Part shown: one piece after another, positions 1 to 11,243 of the stretch
How positions within the stretch are numbered: position 1 is the first letter of the stretch
Layout: each line of letters begins with the position of its first letter
The notes under the pieces: generated by a model
The model's database searches: none
Seen by the model: only the letters and a program-made list of their open reading frames with translations
What the model was told of the DNA's origin: nothing
Program-made: the position numbers and the translations under genes
NCBI RefSeq assembly: GCF_018143015.1
Contig: NC_054740.1
Location: 40,590,680 to 40,654,679, forward strand
DNA: 64,000 nt
Direction: 5' to 3'
Origin: Lytechinus variegatus
Lineage: Eukaryota; Echinodermata; Echinoidea; Temnopleuroida; Toxopneustidae

Positions 1-301
1 AATCACCTTTTTATGAGAATCTAACTTTGAGATATGTTTTAATATTATATTCAATAAAAATCATATCCTACACTTTTCCTTTGCTTTTCTTTCCTCCTTG
101 TGTTTTGTTCTTGGTTGTAGAACTTTTTGGGACCATGGCCCAACTACCATACTCATATACGACAGTACTATGCGATTGGGGTCGGGGCGGAGCCCCCGGA
201 ACTTCTTGATATCAAAGCCATTTAAACCTCGCAGATTGTCGCTATTTTTAATCAAATATCGCGGGTATATACATAGCTTTTACACGTCACATTTATTCAA
301 C

Positions 302-565
302 CCAGTTGCGTAATGAGTAATTTTTGAGGGGGAACATAGAAATGTAGGAATATTATTTTGTTAGAAGTCGCAAGCGAGCAAAGCGAGAAAAAAAAATTTC
401 GTAATGAAATTAAATTCCAATCATGCGATATATAGATTTTTTTTCATTCAGCAAAAAATAACACATTTCATTCTTTCCATTTATTTCATTATACGTTGTC
501 TCCTTTCATTTCTTTTATTTTCTTTGGGTTTGGAACCAAGACCCCCTTCGCCTGTACGCCAGTGA
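302..565. mobile_element. hAT-like MITE, degenerate
   Basis: Left end CAGTTGCGTAATGAG and right end CTGTACGCCAGTG form an imperfect terminal inverted repeat. The interior is AT-rich with the wording 'gcaagcgagcaaagcgag' shared with the better preserved copy at 6240-6506. The 8 bp flanks (ATTCAACC and ATTGTACG) match at only some positions, so the target duplication is not convincing. It has no coding capacity. Confidence 0.45.
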
Positions 566-1223
566 TTGTACGTAAAGGGGAAGTTATATAGAGCCATTTG
601 AAAGTTATAGATGAAGAGCCCCTACTGCGTGGGGTCTGGCCAGGGCAAAGCCCCGGTATCTTATGTGAATAAAATTTAGCAAGCTTATAGCACAATGTTG
701 TATGCAGTCCATCTTTCTTCCCGCTCTTTAATTTCATTCATCAGCAGCCCGGTCGTGTTATAAGTGTTTTGTTTTTCTTGTCCCTTAATTTTCTTCGTTT
801 TCCAGTTTAGCTTTTGACTAATTCCATTCTAACTTCATTTCCCGCTATTGTTTGCCATTTTGTCATCTTTTAATATAATTCCCATCACGGTATTGTATTA
901 CAAAGGCCTATTTCGGAATGATTTATCCTTCCTCAAATGTTCTTCTTTCGTTCGCTTTCCCGCTGTTCTTCCTTCCTATTCTGTTTTTTTATTAATCATC
1001 TTCGTTTTCTTTTCCATTTTCCCTTTCCTTTTCCTCAGTTCCTTTTCCCCTTTCCCTTTCTTTCTCCCTCCCTTTTCTCTTTTTCCCATTTTTTTATTTT
1101 CTGAGTGAAATCCGCCAAGGGGGCAGCTAGCTTCCCCCTTAGCCCCCCCCCCCGCCTGTTACGCCACTAGGCTCCACCCCGGACCCCACCCACATAGCAC
1201 TGTTGTATGGATGAGTTTGTTTT
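566..1223. other. intergenic, no gene seen
   Basis: AT-rich and pyrimidine-rich sequence. There are fragments of GGGGTC..GCCCCG-type repeat near 625-655 and 1122-1190, with a C-run at 1143-1154. Short ORFs here are low-complexity Phe/Leu/Ser runs from the T-rich strand and are not credible genes. Confidence 0.5.
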
Positions 1224-1747
1224 TTAAAGGAAAGTCTACCTGAAAATAGCTTTTTTTTTAAACAGGACAAGAAAAATCAGGTTGACCTAACGAAAAAAGT
1301 TTGAGGGAAATCGGACAAGTATTAAGAATGTTATGAATTTTTAATGAAATGAATGTCACTAGGCAATTGCCAATTTCCTGACATCATAGGTGCATGACTA
1401 TTTTATCTACTAGTTCATTACTACAAAATCTAACTTTTTCCGAAATTTTGATTTCCTCAAAACTTTTTCCAGGATATCTAGATGATATGTTTTCAAGTTT
1501 TCTGAAAAAAAAATCATGTAATTGGTCAAATATTAAATTTTTGCAGTATAAATACATTTGTAAACAAATTAAATGGTTAATAGTGGTGCATCCATGACTT
1601 CATAAAATCATCAATTTGTCTTGTGATTTCCCCATATTATGATTAAACTTTCATAACTTTCTTTTAGTTGTCCAATTTTCCTCGAACGTTTTCTGTTTGT
1701 TCATCTGCTTTTTCTGCTTGGGTAGACTCTTCTTTTATTCTCCTTAT
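1224..1747. mobile_element. foldback MITE, TTAA-type family 3
   Basis: The left end reads TTTAAAGGAAAGTCTACC and the right end is its inverted, diverged partner (gggtagactcttcttttA). The similarity continues inward through the word 'gaaaaaagtttgagggaaatc' against the right-hand 'gattttcc..cgaacgttttc' strand. The layout is the same as in the two better preserved TTAA families in this window. It is non-coding. Confidence 0.5.
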
Positions 1748-2011
1748 ATTACATTTCACCCTTTCTCTCTATTCCTTCGTACTCCCCACACCCCCTAATT
1801 CCCTTTCTTTTCATCTCAATTTCTCAGCTACTGCTGAACTTTGTCCTACAGGTGCACTACCAAGCATTGCTGCAAATGTATACTCTGTGATTTTGAAAAG
1901 TATTTCAAGTTGGGAAAACCTCAGAACAGGACAATACTAGAAGGCCTATACTGAAGGAAAAATAGGAAAAATACTATAAAATACCCTCACACTGCTTTCT
2001 CTCAGCACTTA

Positions 2012-2600
2012 AACGGAAATGAAACCTTTGGAAAAAGTAGGCTTGTGTCGAAGTAGGAAAATCAATGAACAAGAACAACGAAAGTTTGAGCAAAATTGGA
2101 TGAATAATGAGAAAGTTATGAGCATTTGAATATTGGAATCACTAATGCTATGGAGATCCTGATATTGGCAATGCAACAAGGATGTGTGACGTCACAGTCA
2201 TGAGAACAACTTTCCCTTTGATGGACTCTCAAATAGCCCCAAAATGTTTTTTTTTATTTTTTCTTATGATGATACAAACTCTTTATCCATGATGTATTCT
2301 TTTTAAATCTGTATTATATGCCCTCCTATAGAAAGATCACATGATCTACTGATAGATGTGATAAAAGAGACAATTTAAGTGAAATATATACTAAAGTAAT
2401 GGGGAAGAGATGTTCACAAGTGACTATCAAACATCTTTGTCGCATTTCCAATAGGATCTCCATAGCGTTAGTGATCGCAATATTCAGATAAACTTCAGAT
2501 GCTCATAACTTTTTAATTATTTGTCCGAATTTTCTCAAACTTTCTTTGACTTTTCCGTTTTCACACAAGCTATTTTATTCCAAAGGTTTCACTCTTCGTC
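2012..2600. mobile_element. foldback MITE, TTAA-type family 1 (copy 1)
   Basis: Long inverted-repeat element. The left arm starts with ggaaatgaaacctttgg and the right arm ends with ccaaaggtttcactc. Arms of roughly 180-200 bp share words such as 'atgagaaagttatgagcatt' with their reverse complement. The same element occurs at 23835-24420, 40124-40720 and 56833-57441; this copy is the most diverged. No ORF. Confidence 0.7.
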
Positions 2601-2821
2601 ACTAATGTGAGACAGTATCTTTTACATATTCATTTTTAATACAAAAATACATATCTGGTCTGTTACATATATACTCAAATTGTCTTTAGAACCCTTTTCT
2701 GTATTATCAACAATAACCCTAAGAAAATAATGTGGTAGCGGGATGACTTCAGGTGGTTTTGGATATACATTCATTCAACTTCATACGAATTTCACGCGGG
2801 AATTCCGAGAGCTTTGCTTAA

Positions 2822-3412
2822 AGGTAAAGTCCACCTCAGAAAAATATTGATTTGAATCAATAGAGAAAAATCAGACAAGGACAATGTTGAAAATAATCGG
2901 ATGTAAAATAAGAAAGATGTGACATTTCAATGTTTCGCTTATTTTTAACAAAATAGCTTTATGAACTGAGCCAGTTACAGCAAATGAGAGAGTCGATGAT
3001 GTCACTCACTCACTATTTCTTTTTTTTTCTTTTTATTGTTTTAATAATACAATATTTCAATTTTTACGAATTGTCGATGAGGACCTCCTTGCCTGAAGCA
3101 CAAAATTTTAATGGAATTTCACGTTGTCAGTGAGGAATGAAACTTCATTTCACATGGCAATGACGAGAACATAAACATATTTCATATTTCATATAATAAA
3201 ATACAAAAGAAATAGTGAGTGAGTGATGCCATCATTTCCTCATTTGCATACCGACCGAGATGTGCATACAACTTTTATGAAATGAAGCGAAATTTAAAAA
3301 TACCATAACTTTCTTATTTTACATCCAATTGTGATGAAATTTTCATTGTTATGCTTGTTGAATGTTTCTATTTTTCATTCAAATCAAGTTTTTGTTCGGG
3401 TGGACTTGTGGA
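2822..3412. mobile_element. foldback MITE, TTAA-type family 2 (copy 1)
   Basis: The left end TTAAAGGTAAAGTCCACC and the right end GGTGGACTTG are inverted. The arms stay similar for over 100 bp (both contain the 'atcggatgtaaaataagaaag' word or its complement). A second copy, torn apart by a LINE insertion, lies at 29330-33834. Non-coding. Confidence 0.65.
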
Positions 3413-4384
3413 CAGATTAGACTTGCCCGCGAACCGTTTCTTTCTTATTTCTGGGAATTCTGGCGGAGCAGTGGTGTAAATAAAAAATACACTTCCGGGA
3501 CCGCGCGCTCGATCATTATGGCGAGCGCCATAATCAAGGAATGGGGAATTCCAATAGAGTTTGACATTGGATTGACCCGTCTCGTGACTTGGCTTTTAGA
3601 CAGAATCCCATACATTATATAGATGAAAAGATATGCGCCATATATTCATCGAATTCTAGTTGTCTGGTTACAGCACTGAATTTTATCTTCGATGTGCGAA
3701 TTGGTGAGTTTTAAGTTGGATTGGCATGCTCATTGAATCACTGTCATTACCACAATCGTGTTATCATAATGATTGATAGTTCATAATATCATCTTGGTTG
3801 TAAATGTTTTGTATATTTTTATTTGAAAACGCCATTGTTCATCTAGAATTCACAACCCGTAACTTAGAAATCATCTTCGATCACTAAAAATTCATAACAA
3901 ACAAAATTATCATTGATTAGGCCTGGCTAGAGCTAGAGGTGTCCATCAAATGCGAACTATATACCAAACAGGCCAAGCTAAATATTCTAATCACTGAGAT
4001 CACTTTATCTTGTCATGAATCAACTCCAAAACAATATGCCTCAACGCGAGGGGGGATGAGGGTCATCCCAACGATTTGTTTAAGTAAATTGATGTAAATT
4101 ATTTGAATATAGCGATCTGAAATCATTTAACTGGGCTACTTGCGTATGAAAAATTGTATCATAATGGCTGGCAATATTGATGGATACGAAGGGATAAGCT
4201 GGGTGCAGCGCAAAGACAGCTGCATATATAAAATTGACTCGTATAGTATTGCTCATTCACTGCTATTGTTCCTCTAAGTGTAAAACTTTAGTAAAAAAAA
4301 TCATGCAATCCTCGACTGAGTAAAATTTTACCCAGTAGTAGAAAGCTAGGGAACATGCATGATATTGCTGGGTATTTTTTTAAC
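3413..4384. other. intergenic, no gene seen
   Basis: AT-rich unique-looking sequence with a GC-richer patch at 3490-3520. I see no ORF with family resemblance, no RNA gene and no clear repeat, apart from short ACCCAGTA/ACCCAATATTGGGT-type words at 4330-4375 that resemble those right of the next element. Confidence 0.4.
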
Positions 4385-4917
4385 CCGGGGGGGGGGGCAC
4401 TCGGTATATAATGCATAGTGGGTATGTGCCGCGGAGGGGACCCCTATTTTTACACCAAAATTTCCGTTCCAATTAAGGCATAGCATTTTTGTCTTGTTGA
4501 GAAAAAAAAAAGAAAGCCGCTCCAAGGCATAGCATTTTGTTCTTATCGAGAAAAAAGAAGAAAGAAATCCGCTCCAAAGCCGTATTTTTTGTTACGCCGT
4601 TCCGGTCGCATTGATCTGCTGCAATTTTGGTGAAAGGCGGCCGCCGAGCACTGTCCGACCATCGTCTCTGCGCGAGCGCATCCGGCGGAGGCTGCGCTAG
4701 CGGTATCATGCACGCATGCCCGTTCCATAGGGGTGCATACGCACGTACTGACACGCTGGCGATCCGTTCCAAGGACCCCCGTTTTCACAAAATTTTAGTT
4801 CCAAAGCCCGTTCCGAGGACCCTCCTTTTTACAATAAGCCCGCTTCAAGGCCCCAGTTTTTTGTCTCGCCCGCGGCACACACCTACCACTTTCTTGGTCG
4901 AGTGCCCCCCCCCCCCT
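4385..4917. mobile_element. TIR element with G-run ends
   Basis: Left CCGGGGGGGGGGGCACTCGG and right CGAGTGCCCCCCCCCCCCTGG-type ends are inverted. Just inside, 'gtgggtatgtgccgcgg' faces 'ccgcggcacacacctaccac'. Flanking TTTAAC (left) and TTTAAA (right) may be a target duplication. The 170-codon ORF across it has no recognisable domain and I treat it as chance. Confidence 0.6.
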
Positions 4918-5055
4918 GGTTTAAACCCCATATTGGGCTATTTCAACGCAACATTGCGTACAGTTTACAAAATATTGTTTTACCCAACCACACGTTTGTT
5001 CCCATTTTACCCAATATTGGGTAAACCTTTTTTTAGAGTGTATGAATCACTTTTA

Positions 5056-5246
5056 ACGACATTTGCTCCGGCGACAGTTGCTCCGCTAAAAACTCCACAC
5101 ACTAATCAAATGACCAACTTCAACCCTGTATGGGTTTAACACTATACCCTTTACCCTAAACTTAACCTTTAACCTAACATAAATTCCTGTTGCAACCCTA
5201 ACCCTACAACTTAGAAGAATTGAAGCCCGGAGAAGGAGCAAATGTC
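5056..5246. repeat. short TIR repeat with GACATTTGCTCC ends
   Basis: GACATTTGCTCC at the left faces GGAGCAAATGTC at the right. The middle is rich in CCCTAA/CCTAACC words. A related copy sits in RAD50 intron 8 at 48095-48235. The CCCTAA words are interrupted, so this is not a telomere array. Confidence 0.55.
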
Positions 5247-5502
5247 TTTATTGATAGTGATAATGATAACAATGGTAATAATGCTTAAAACTGATGATAG
5301 TAATGTATAATAATGACAATTACAATTATAGTGATGGTAATTACAAAAATGTCTGATTAATAATAGCAACAAAAATGACAATCCTAACATAATAAAATGA
5401 AGGTTAAAGTAATAATTTCGGACACCGTACTTTTAGAATTCTGCCTGTCCTCTGGGTCTGAATATGACAACCAGTACCATATACCTACAACAACTACCAC
5501 TG

Positions 5503-5970
5503 AAGTACCGTGGTGTAGTGGTTCTGTCACTTGAGGGTCGGAGGTTCGAATCCTACCCGGCGTTAATTTGGCAAGGCACTTATCCACGTTCACTCTCCAC
5601 CCAGATGTTAAATGGGTACGGGGGGGGGGGCGTTTCATGAAAGTACCAGTTTATCCGATAGTTACCATAGGCATGATAGGAACAGTGTCTCTCAGCCAAT
5701 CAGAAACATGGAAAGACGTCAGATCTGAAAACTTGTCTGATGAAAATATTGATGAAACGCTCCATCGGTGGGATGTTGAAAGTCAATGATTAGATTGGCA
5801 TGGGTGTACCGGTAAACGGTTGCTTGGCCAGGATACTCCCCAGGGAGTGGAGATGGTGCACTTTATGTTTGGAACAGGTAGTGGATCATAATGACCGGGG
5901 TAATAATGATTACAATGTAAAACGCTTAGAAACCACAATATGAAGCGCTATAGTCATGATAGTGTATTAT
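5503..5970 (+). mobile_element. tRNA-derived SINE, interrupted by a MITE
   Basis: An A-box-like TGGTGTAGTGG at 5511-5521 and a perfect B-box GGTTCGAATCC at 5543-5553 mark a tRNA-derived head. The body 'tggcaaggcacttatccac' and the 3' part ('agcgctatagtcatgat', then ATT repeats) are shared in reverse with 45865-46075. A foldback MITE sits inside at 5619-5765. No CCA and no proper acceptor stem, so it is a SINE rather than a functional tRNA gene. Confidence 0.65.
5619..5765. mobile_element. short TIR MITE inside the SINE
   Basis: A G-run followed by GCGTTTCATGAAAG at the left and GATGAAACGCTCC at the right form the ends. The middle contains 'acttgtctgatgaaaatatt'. A second copy in opposite orientation lies at 46277-46446. 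It splits the SINE body, so it arrived after the SINE. Confidence 0.6.
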
Positions 5971-6239
5971 TATTATTATTACTACTACTACTACCTTCTT
6001 CGTTTTCTTCTACTACTACTACTATACTACTACCTTATTTTTATTCTTCTTCTACTACTACTACTACTACTACTACTATTACTACTACTACGGTACTAAT
6101 ACTATAGGCCTACTACTTTTAATACTGACACATACTGCTGCTGCTACTACTACTATTCTATTATTGATATTACCACGCTACTTTTTATTACTGACACTAC
6201 TACTACTAATACTGCTGCTGCTGCTGTTATTACAACTAC
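5964..6239. repeat. ATT / TAC / CTG trinucleotide microsatellite
   Basis: Runs of ATT, then TAC and CTG triplets, interrupted by short unique stretches. The ATT start is the likely 3' tail of the SINE at 5503-5970. No gene. Confidence 0.85.
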
Positions 6240-6506
6240 CGGTGGCGTAATGAGCCACAAATTTTGAGGGGATTTCATTATGGCGTATCGCATAAAGTTT
6301 AAAAAAAAGTTGCAAGCGAACGAAGAGAGCGAGCAAAAAATTTGACATTTTTATTTTAAAAATTCCAAGCTTGTAATAGATTTTACATAATGTTTAGAAA
6401 ATGGTATCATATTTCAGTGTTACCCCTTTCTTTTTCTTTTTTTTTCTTGGTCGTGAAAAAATGGGGGCAAGAGCCCCCAACTGAGCCCCCCATCTGTACG
6501 CCAGTG
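6240..6506. mobile_element. hAT-like MITE with 8 bp target duplication
   Basis: Ends CGGTGGCGTAATGAGCC and (inverted) CACTGGCGTACAG. It is flanked by ACAACTAC at 6232-6239 and ACCACTAC at 6507-6514, an 8 bp duplication with one mismatch, typical of the hAT superfamily. It is 267 bp, AT-rich and non-coding. It lies just upstream of the 5' exon of the first LRR-Ig gene. Confidence 0.75.
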
Positions 6507-6598
6507 ACCACTACTTTACTAATACTAGACTACTGCTACATTTTTCTATATTGACACTTCTTCCTCTAGTCGTGGTAATGTTATCTTTTCTCTTTCAG

Positions 6599-6681
6599 CT
6601 TTGCCCAGTCACTGATCAAGATCCATTGGGTTCTTTTTTCACACGGGTCCTCCAGCTCCCTATGTAGATCAGCAGCAGAAT
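6599..6681 (+). other. 5' untranslated part of LRR-Ig exon
   Basis: A strong polypyrimidine/AG acceptor (ttttctctttcag) ends at 6598, and no in-frame ATG precedes 6682. The exon therefore appears to begin with about 83 bases of leader, and an upstream non-coding exon is expected. The second paralogue has the same arrangement with an acceptor at 21573. The promoter is not identifiable. Confidence 0.5.
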
Positions 6682-8241
6682 ATGGCCACAGGAATCAACA
6701 ACTTTCTACAATGCTTTGGTTATGCCATTATTGTAGTCATGTTTATGTGTTCTCTTGGTCACTCCGATCAGTCACCAGGATGTCGCAAAGATTGTAACTG
6801 CACGTCCACTCCATTAGAAGTTGGAAATTCTGAATTGGTCGGAAAGTGCATTTGTCCAGAGTATGGGATCTTCCTCGACAGCATGCTCCAGGATATTGTT
6901 GAACTCGATATTGTCTTCTCGCAACCGGTCGTGATAAGAGCGGGGAATATCCAGAGGTTCCACCGGATATGGTTCCTGACCATATCTGGTATGCAGTTTG
7001 TGGAGCCCGGTGGCTTTCAAGGGTTGGAGACCTTAGAGAGATTAGTCCTCTATGACAATTACATGCGAGTCTTAGGAACTAACATGTTTACTGGTCTTCG
7101 GCGTTTGACGAAGCTTGTAGCCGAAGGTACGACTAGGAATACAATCCACGCTCTGGAAAATGGTACCTTTTGTGATTTGACTTATTTGAAACATCTTGAC
7201 CTAAAAGCCAATGCAATTACACAACTCAATCCAGAACATTTTCGAGACCTAGATATTCTGGATATCTTTGATATTTCTGGTAACAGATTGACAAAAATCA
7301 AAGCCAATACTTTCGAAAATTCACCATTGTTGACGGAAATAAAACTGTCTAAAAATCAGATTACAGAAATACATCGAAATGCATTCGTCGGTTTGATGAG
7401 ATTGAACAAACTTGATTTAGATGGTAACCTAATCAAGGGGATGCCACAGCCAAGGTTTCTGCTAGGTTCACTTCAGTTGCCAACAGATTCCCATTTCAAG
7501 CGTGTTGCTATTTCTCTAGATGACAACCCGTTACGCTGTGACTGTCATCTTAACTGGATATCGTTGTGGCTAGACAATTCTCAGATATGCAATGGATTTT
7601 GCGATTCACCAAGCCGGCTCGAACACAAGTCTCTTCATGACGTTTACAAGGATAACCTCTCACAGTGTCTACCAAACAACACTGTCCGGTCGGTGGAGTC
7701 AGGGAAGCAGCTGGAACTTACCTGTTCCTTTGTCGGCGCTTCATGGGTGATCCCTGATGGGCGACACTTCCAGGAACATGGCGCATGCGACGATCCCTTT
7801 TATTTGACGAACAGAGACTCGCTTGTTATCTGGAAGACCTCCCCTGAGCATTCTGGTAATTACTTTTGTTTTTCTTCAGATGGTGACCAGGCGTTCTTAT
7901 ACCAGGTAAATGTGACGGAATCTGGAATTTATTTTACAACTGCGGAATGGGCAGGCATTTTCGGAGCACCAGGCGCGTTTGTATTAGGCATTTTAGTCAT
8001 GTCCATGATTCTTCTTTTGAAAAATAAGTGTCAGCAACGCAGTAATGGAAACGGACACTTTCCCCTTAATAATGACACCGAAGGTAATAGTGATAATCTT
8101 CTCGGACCCCAAGGAGGGAATCTAGATCCAATGGACGTAAATCCCTCGGGTATTCCACAAAATAGTGAAGATTTTAGAAACATTTTTCGTAAGACATATT
8201 CCCTGGATCCTAAAGTTAAGAAAATTAGCATAAGCATCTGA
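6682..8241 (+). CDS. LRR-Ig single-pass receptor
   Basis: A 519-residue predicted type I membrane protein in one exon. Seen in order: a hydrophobic signal region (about residues 8-27); an LRRNT cysteine cluster (residues 33-58, with CRKDCNC); about seven leucine-rich repeats (about 90-275, with motifs such as LKHLDLKANAI and LNKLDLDGNLI); an LRRCT cap starting NPLRCDCHLNW near residue 281; one Ig C2-like domain (about 331-415, with ELTCSF and the signature SGNYFC); a transmembrane segment (about 424-448); and a 70-residue cytoplasmic tail. N-glycosylation sequons occur (NNT, NVT). LRR-Ig proteins act in cell adhesion, neural guidance or pathogen sensing; the ligand here is unknown. The tail has no TIR or kinase domain but ends with DFRNIFRKTYSLDPKVKK, matched in the paralogue at 21664-23212. 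The first ATG after the acceptor is used. The domain call is firm and the role is open. Confidence 0.9.
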   Translation: MATGINNFLQCFGYAIIVVMFMCSLGHSDQSPGCRKDCNCTSTPLEVGNSELVGKCICPEYGIFLDSMLQDIVELDIVFSQPVVIRAGNIQRFHRIWFLTISGMQFVEPGGFQGLETLERLVLYDNYMRVLGTNMFTGLRRLTKLVAEGTTRNTIHALENGTFCDLTYLKHLDLKANAITQLNPEHFRDLDILDIFDISGNRLTKIKANTFENSPLLTEIKLSKNQITEIHRNAFVGLMRLNKLDLDGNLIKGMPQPRFLLGSLQLPTDSHFKRVAISLDDNPLRCDCHLNWISLWLDNSQICNGFCDSPSRLEHKSLHDVYKDNLSQCLPNNTVRSVESGKQLELTCSFVGASWVIPDGRHFQEHGACDDPFYLTNRDSLVIWKTSPEHSGNYFCFSSDGDQAFLYQVNVTESGIYFTTAEWAGIFGAPGAFVLGILVMSMILLLKNKCQQRSNGNGHFPLNNDTEGNSDNLLGPQGGNLDPMDVNPSGIPQNSEDFRNIFRKTYSLDPKVKKISISI

Positions 8242-9045
8242 GTAATATTCTACAGTGGTTATTAATCGCCTTATTGGTTCCAGGCATGTTTGGAAACGTT
8301 GTGACTTGTGGGATCTGTCATATGGTACCAGGAAGGTTTGGTGAGCTGTACATTGTCTTATATCGATATCTGTGTACAGCCATGGTCATACACAGTGGGG
8401 GTCGACGGCTCTGTCAGCAAGGTAATTCCACCACCCACGAAATTCCTAAGCCTACCTGGTGTTTAAGATGTTCACTCAAATCCACCAAAAATGTCCCGTT
8501 TCAAAAAGCGTGTTATAATAACAAAATTGCAGTAACAGTTTAAACCTACTGAAATCCTGCAATTTGATTGGTTGATTTAAAATTTATCATAGAAATTTTG
8601 CACATGTTACTGCAATAAGTCTTTATGAAACTGGACCGAGATCCTTATTTAGGCCTACATTCCATAAAATTGCGACCCATGAAAGATGAGTGTAGAAGAT
8701 TGACAATTGGCAAGGTTTTATTTTCAAACCAGTTTCCAAGGTCATGCAGCGAAAATCCTAAAAGAATTATCCTGGAAGACCTGACACAAAGCTCCCATAA
8801 AGATCATTGGAAGACCATTGAGGAAACTGAAAGTTTACGGTTGATCTTGAGGTAAGGACTAACTAGACTATTAAAAGAACTCTGAAATAGCAACCGACTC
8901 ACCACGTGTATATTTAAGGTCTGATAGATCTGATGCATTTCTGATGTCTATTTCGAAGAATGAAATATGGATATACTTCTTGTTTTGTTGAACTCCCACT
9001 AGTCCTATAAATCCTTCACGGCATTTGGGGGATCTTTCCCGAAAA
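8242..9045. other. 3' flank of LRR-Ig gene, no further gene seen
   Basis: Probable 3' UTR and intergenic DNA. There is no clear AATAAA close to the stop at 8241. Short ORFs here (89 and 76 codons) have no recognisable domain and are treated as chance. Confidence 0.4.
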
Positions 9046-9525
9046 AAAATCTTTACGCGATATCTGTGGAGGTCTTTCACTGACATAAAAGGGTCACTTT
9101 CAAGTGAGAAACCATTAGAATATGGTATACCGCAAGGGTCAATTATCGGGCCTCAGTTGTTTACATACTACATCGGTTTATATTGGGGACATCATCAGTC
9201 GGCCCTCATTCGGTATCATGTTTGTGCCGATGACATTCAGATGTTCACCACTTTTGATCCTACCAAGCCTGGAGATGCAGCCTGCGCGTATTTTCGGATT
9301 TCTTTGTTACTGAATCTCCTGCACACCCTGATAATCGGTTCCCTGACTTTCCTTTTTTCTTTTACTGGCATAGATATTCCAATATCTTCAACCATTAAGG
9401 ATTTAGGAGTTGTTTTTCATAGTGAAATGAAAATGACTGAACATGTGACATACTTGTGTCGTACTCTCAACTGGCAAATATATCTCAATCGCATTAGAAG
9501 TTTTCTGGATAAGGACGCATGTCAT

Positions 9526-11243
9526 CATGGGTGTCGATTGGTATTCTTGGTTGGCATGGTTGGGGGGATGATTGACACAAATGTTCTTGTGGATGGGGAT
9601 CTTTCAACATTACCCCCACTAAAATCACAAGTTAGCGGGACATTTGGGAGTGGTTGATATGCATGGTGTTCTTGGAAATTCCTTCATTGTTGTAGTGTAC
9701 TATACTTGTATAATTTTTTGAAAATTCAATATGTGTTACAAGTAAGCCTATTCTAAACTCATACCGAGAAAAAAATGACAAAAATTGACTGGACCATGTA
9801 CATAGTGATCTGTTTATTGAGCATGATGTATACATAGGGGCGTCGATCCATTTTTCAGATGGGGGGTGGCAAAATTATGAATCAACGTTCCAAAGGCGCT
9901 CGATCACAAAAAACGAACAAACTCACCCACACACCCCACACATATAGGCCTATATATATATATATATAAATATATATATATATAAAACTCATGAGAAAGA
10001 GACACATATCTCACCTTCACCAACAATGCGAGCGCGAAGCGCGAGCTAAATTTTTTTAGTATGTCATGAAAACAGGAAAAATGTACCTGTTTAGGTTTGT
10101 TTGTAGTTACTCATGAGGAGGGTCGATACATGTATCTCACTATAGAGCGAGCTGAAATTTCTTTATATTCTGACCTGAAAGCTAGATATTCGAAGCATTT
10201 TTGGAACCAATGATTAAGATGGGTATCTAGAAGAACAATAGATGCGAGCGCGAGCTGAAAATTTTGATCTGGAAAAAAAGACACTTTAATGGAAGATATA
10301 TATCCAACAAAAGATTATTGCAAATCAAAGTTATTTTGAGGTTAAGAATTGAAAACGGGACATTCTATTTACCTATATAATCATGAAAAGTATGGGTTTT
10401 TGGTACATGATGCGAGCGCGAAGATATTCCAATCTGAAAAGCAGACATTTTGAGCACGATTTTAAATCAAAATCGAGTTGGTATCTTAATCTTGCTTGCT
10501 GATTTCAGTGTAGCATTACAATCTTGTTTCATTTTTAGTTGCACATGCGGAATTATTGGGGGGCAAAACGATATGTTTGCCCCCCAATATTTTCATTGGT
10601 GGGGCGATCGCCCCCTGCCCCCCCCCCACCCAGGATCGACGCCTCTGTGTATACAACTTCTCTCTTAAATCTAACCTGACTGGCAATATCTTTATTCTTC
10701 TTAATGCATGATGATAAATCAGATTCGGACCAATTAAGACTAGCACAAATTACAACCTGTGTGGCTTCTCGTGCGCCATCGGGCTTACCGTCATTCCTTA
10801 GAGATTTATCGTGCCACCCTTTACTCCCGTTTATTTTTCCACCCTTTTGAATTAATGATTTATTTAAATCAATTTATTCACCACTGGTGGGATGGAACAC
10901 CCTATCAACAAAAGTTGATTTTCGTTGGGGTCCTTTTATGTCATGTGTTAAAAAATATCAGATACATAAACATTTCATTCTTTTTCATCTTGAACCTCCA
11001 CCCATCTGTTTAATAGTCCTGAAAAAGAATGTTTTTATTTAATAACAATATACACAAATTGCGAGGGAAACAAACTGATTGATGGCATACTATAATCATC
11101 ATGATCAAACTTTTCATTTTTTCATCATCATTATAATTTTTCTACCCTAAATTATTGGGGGATTATAATACAGGCCATCCCCCACTTGAAATATTGGGAG
11201 GATATATCCCCCACCCCCCCCCCCCCCGTGATCGACACCCATG
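9526..11243. mobile_element. hAT-like transposon inserted in LINE
   Basis: Ends CATGGGTGTCGAT and ATCGACACCCATG are a perfect 13 bp inverted repeat. The element is flanked by CATGTCAT at 9518-9525 and at 11244-11251, a perfect 8 bp target duplication as made by hAT transposases. Its 1718 bp contain no transposase ORF, and 813 bp of it is a second inserted element. Non-autonomous. Confidence 0.88.
9835..10647. mobile_element. hAT-like element nested in the preceding one
   Basis: Ends TAGGGGCGTCGATCC and (inverted) CAGAGGCGTCGATCC, flanked by TGTATACA at 9827-9834 and 10648-10655, a perfect 8 bp duplication. The interior repeats the words 'gcgagcgcgaagcgcgagc' and 'gatgcgagcgcga', and a TA microsatellite lies at 9950-9982. 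No transposase. This is the youngest of the three nested layers. Confidence 0.88.

Noticed and set aside
4627..5139. 170-codon ORF with Cys and Arg
   Set aside because: It crosses a TIR element with G/C-run ends and leaves it on the far side; no domain is recognisable.
5150..5210. CCCTAA-like words suggesting interstitial telomere
   Set aside because: Words are interrupted and belong to a small TIR repeat also present at 48095-48235.
5511..5560. Possible tRNA gene
   Set aside because: Only the internal promoter boxes are tRNA-like; the sequence is followed by a SINE body.
8274..8855. ORFs of 89 and 76 codons after the LRR-Ig gene
   Set aside because: No domain, no overlap with splice signals; more likely 3' flank.
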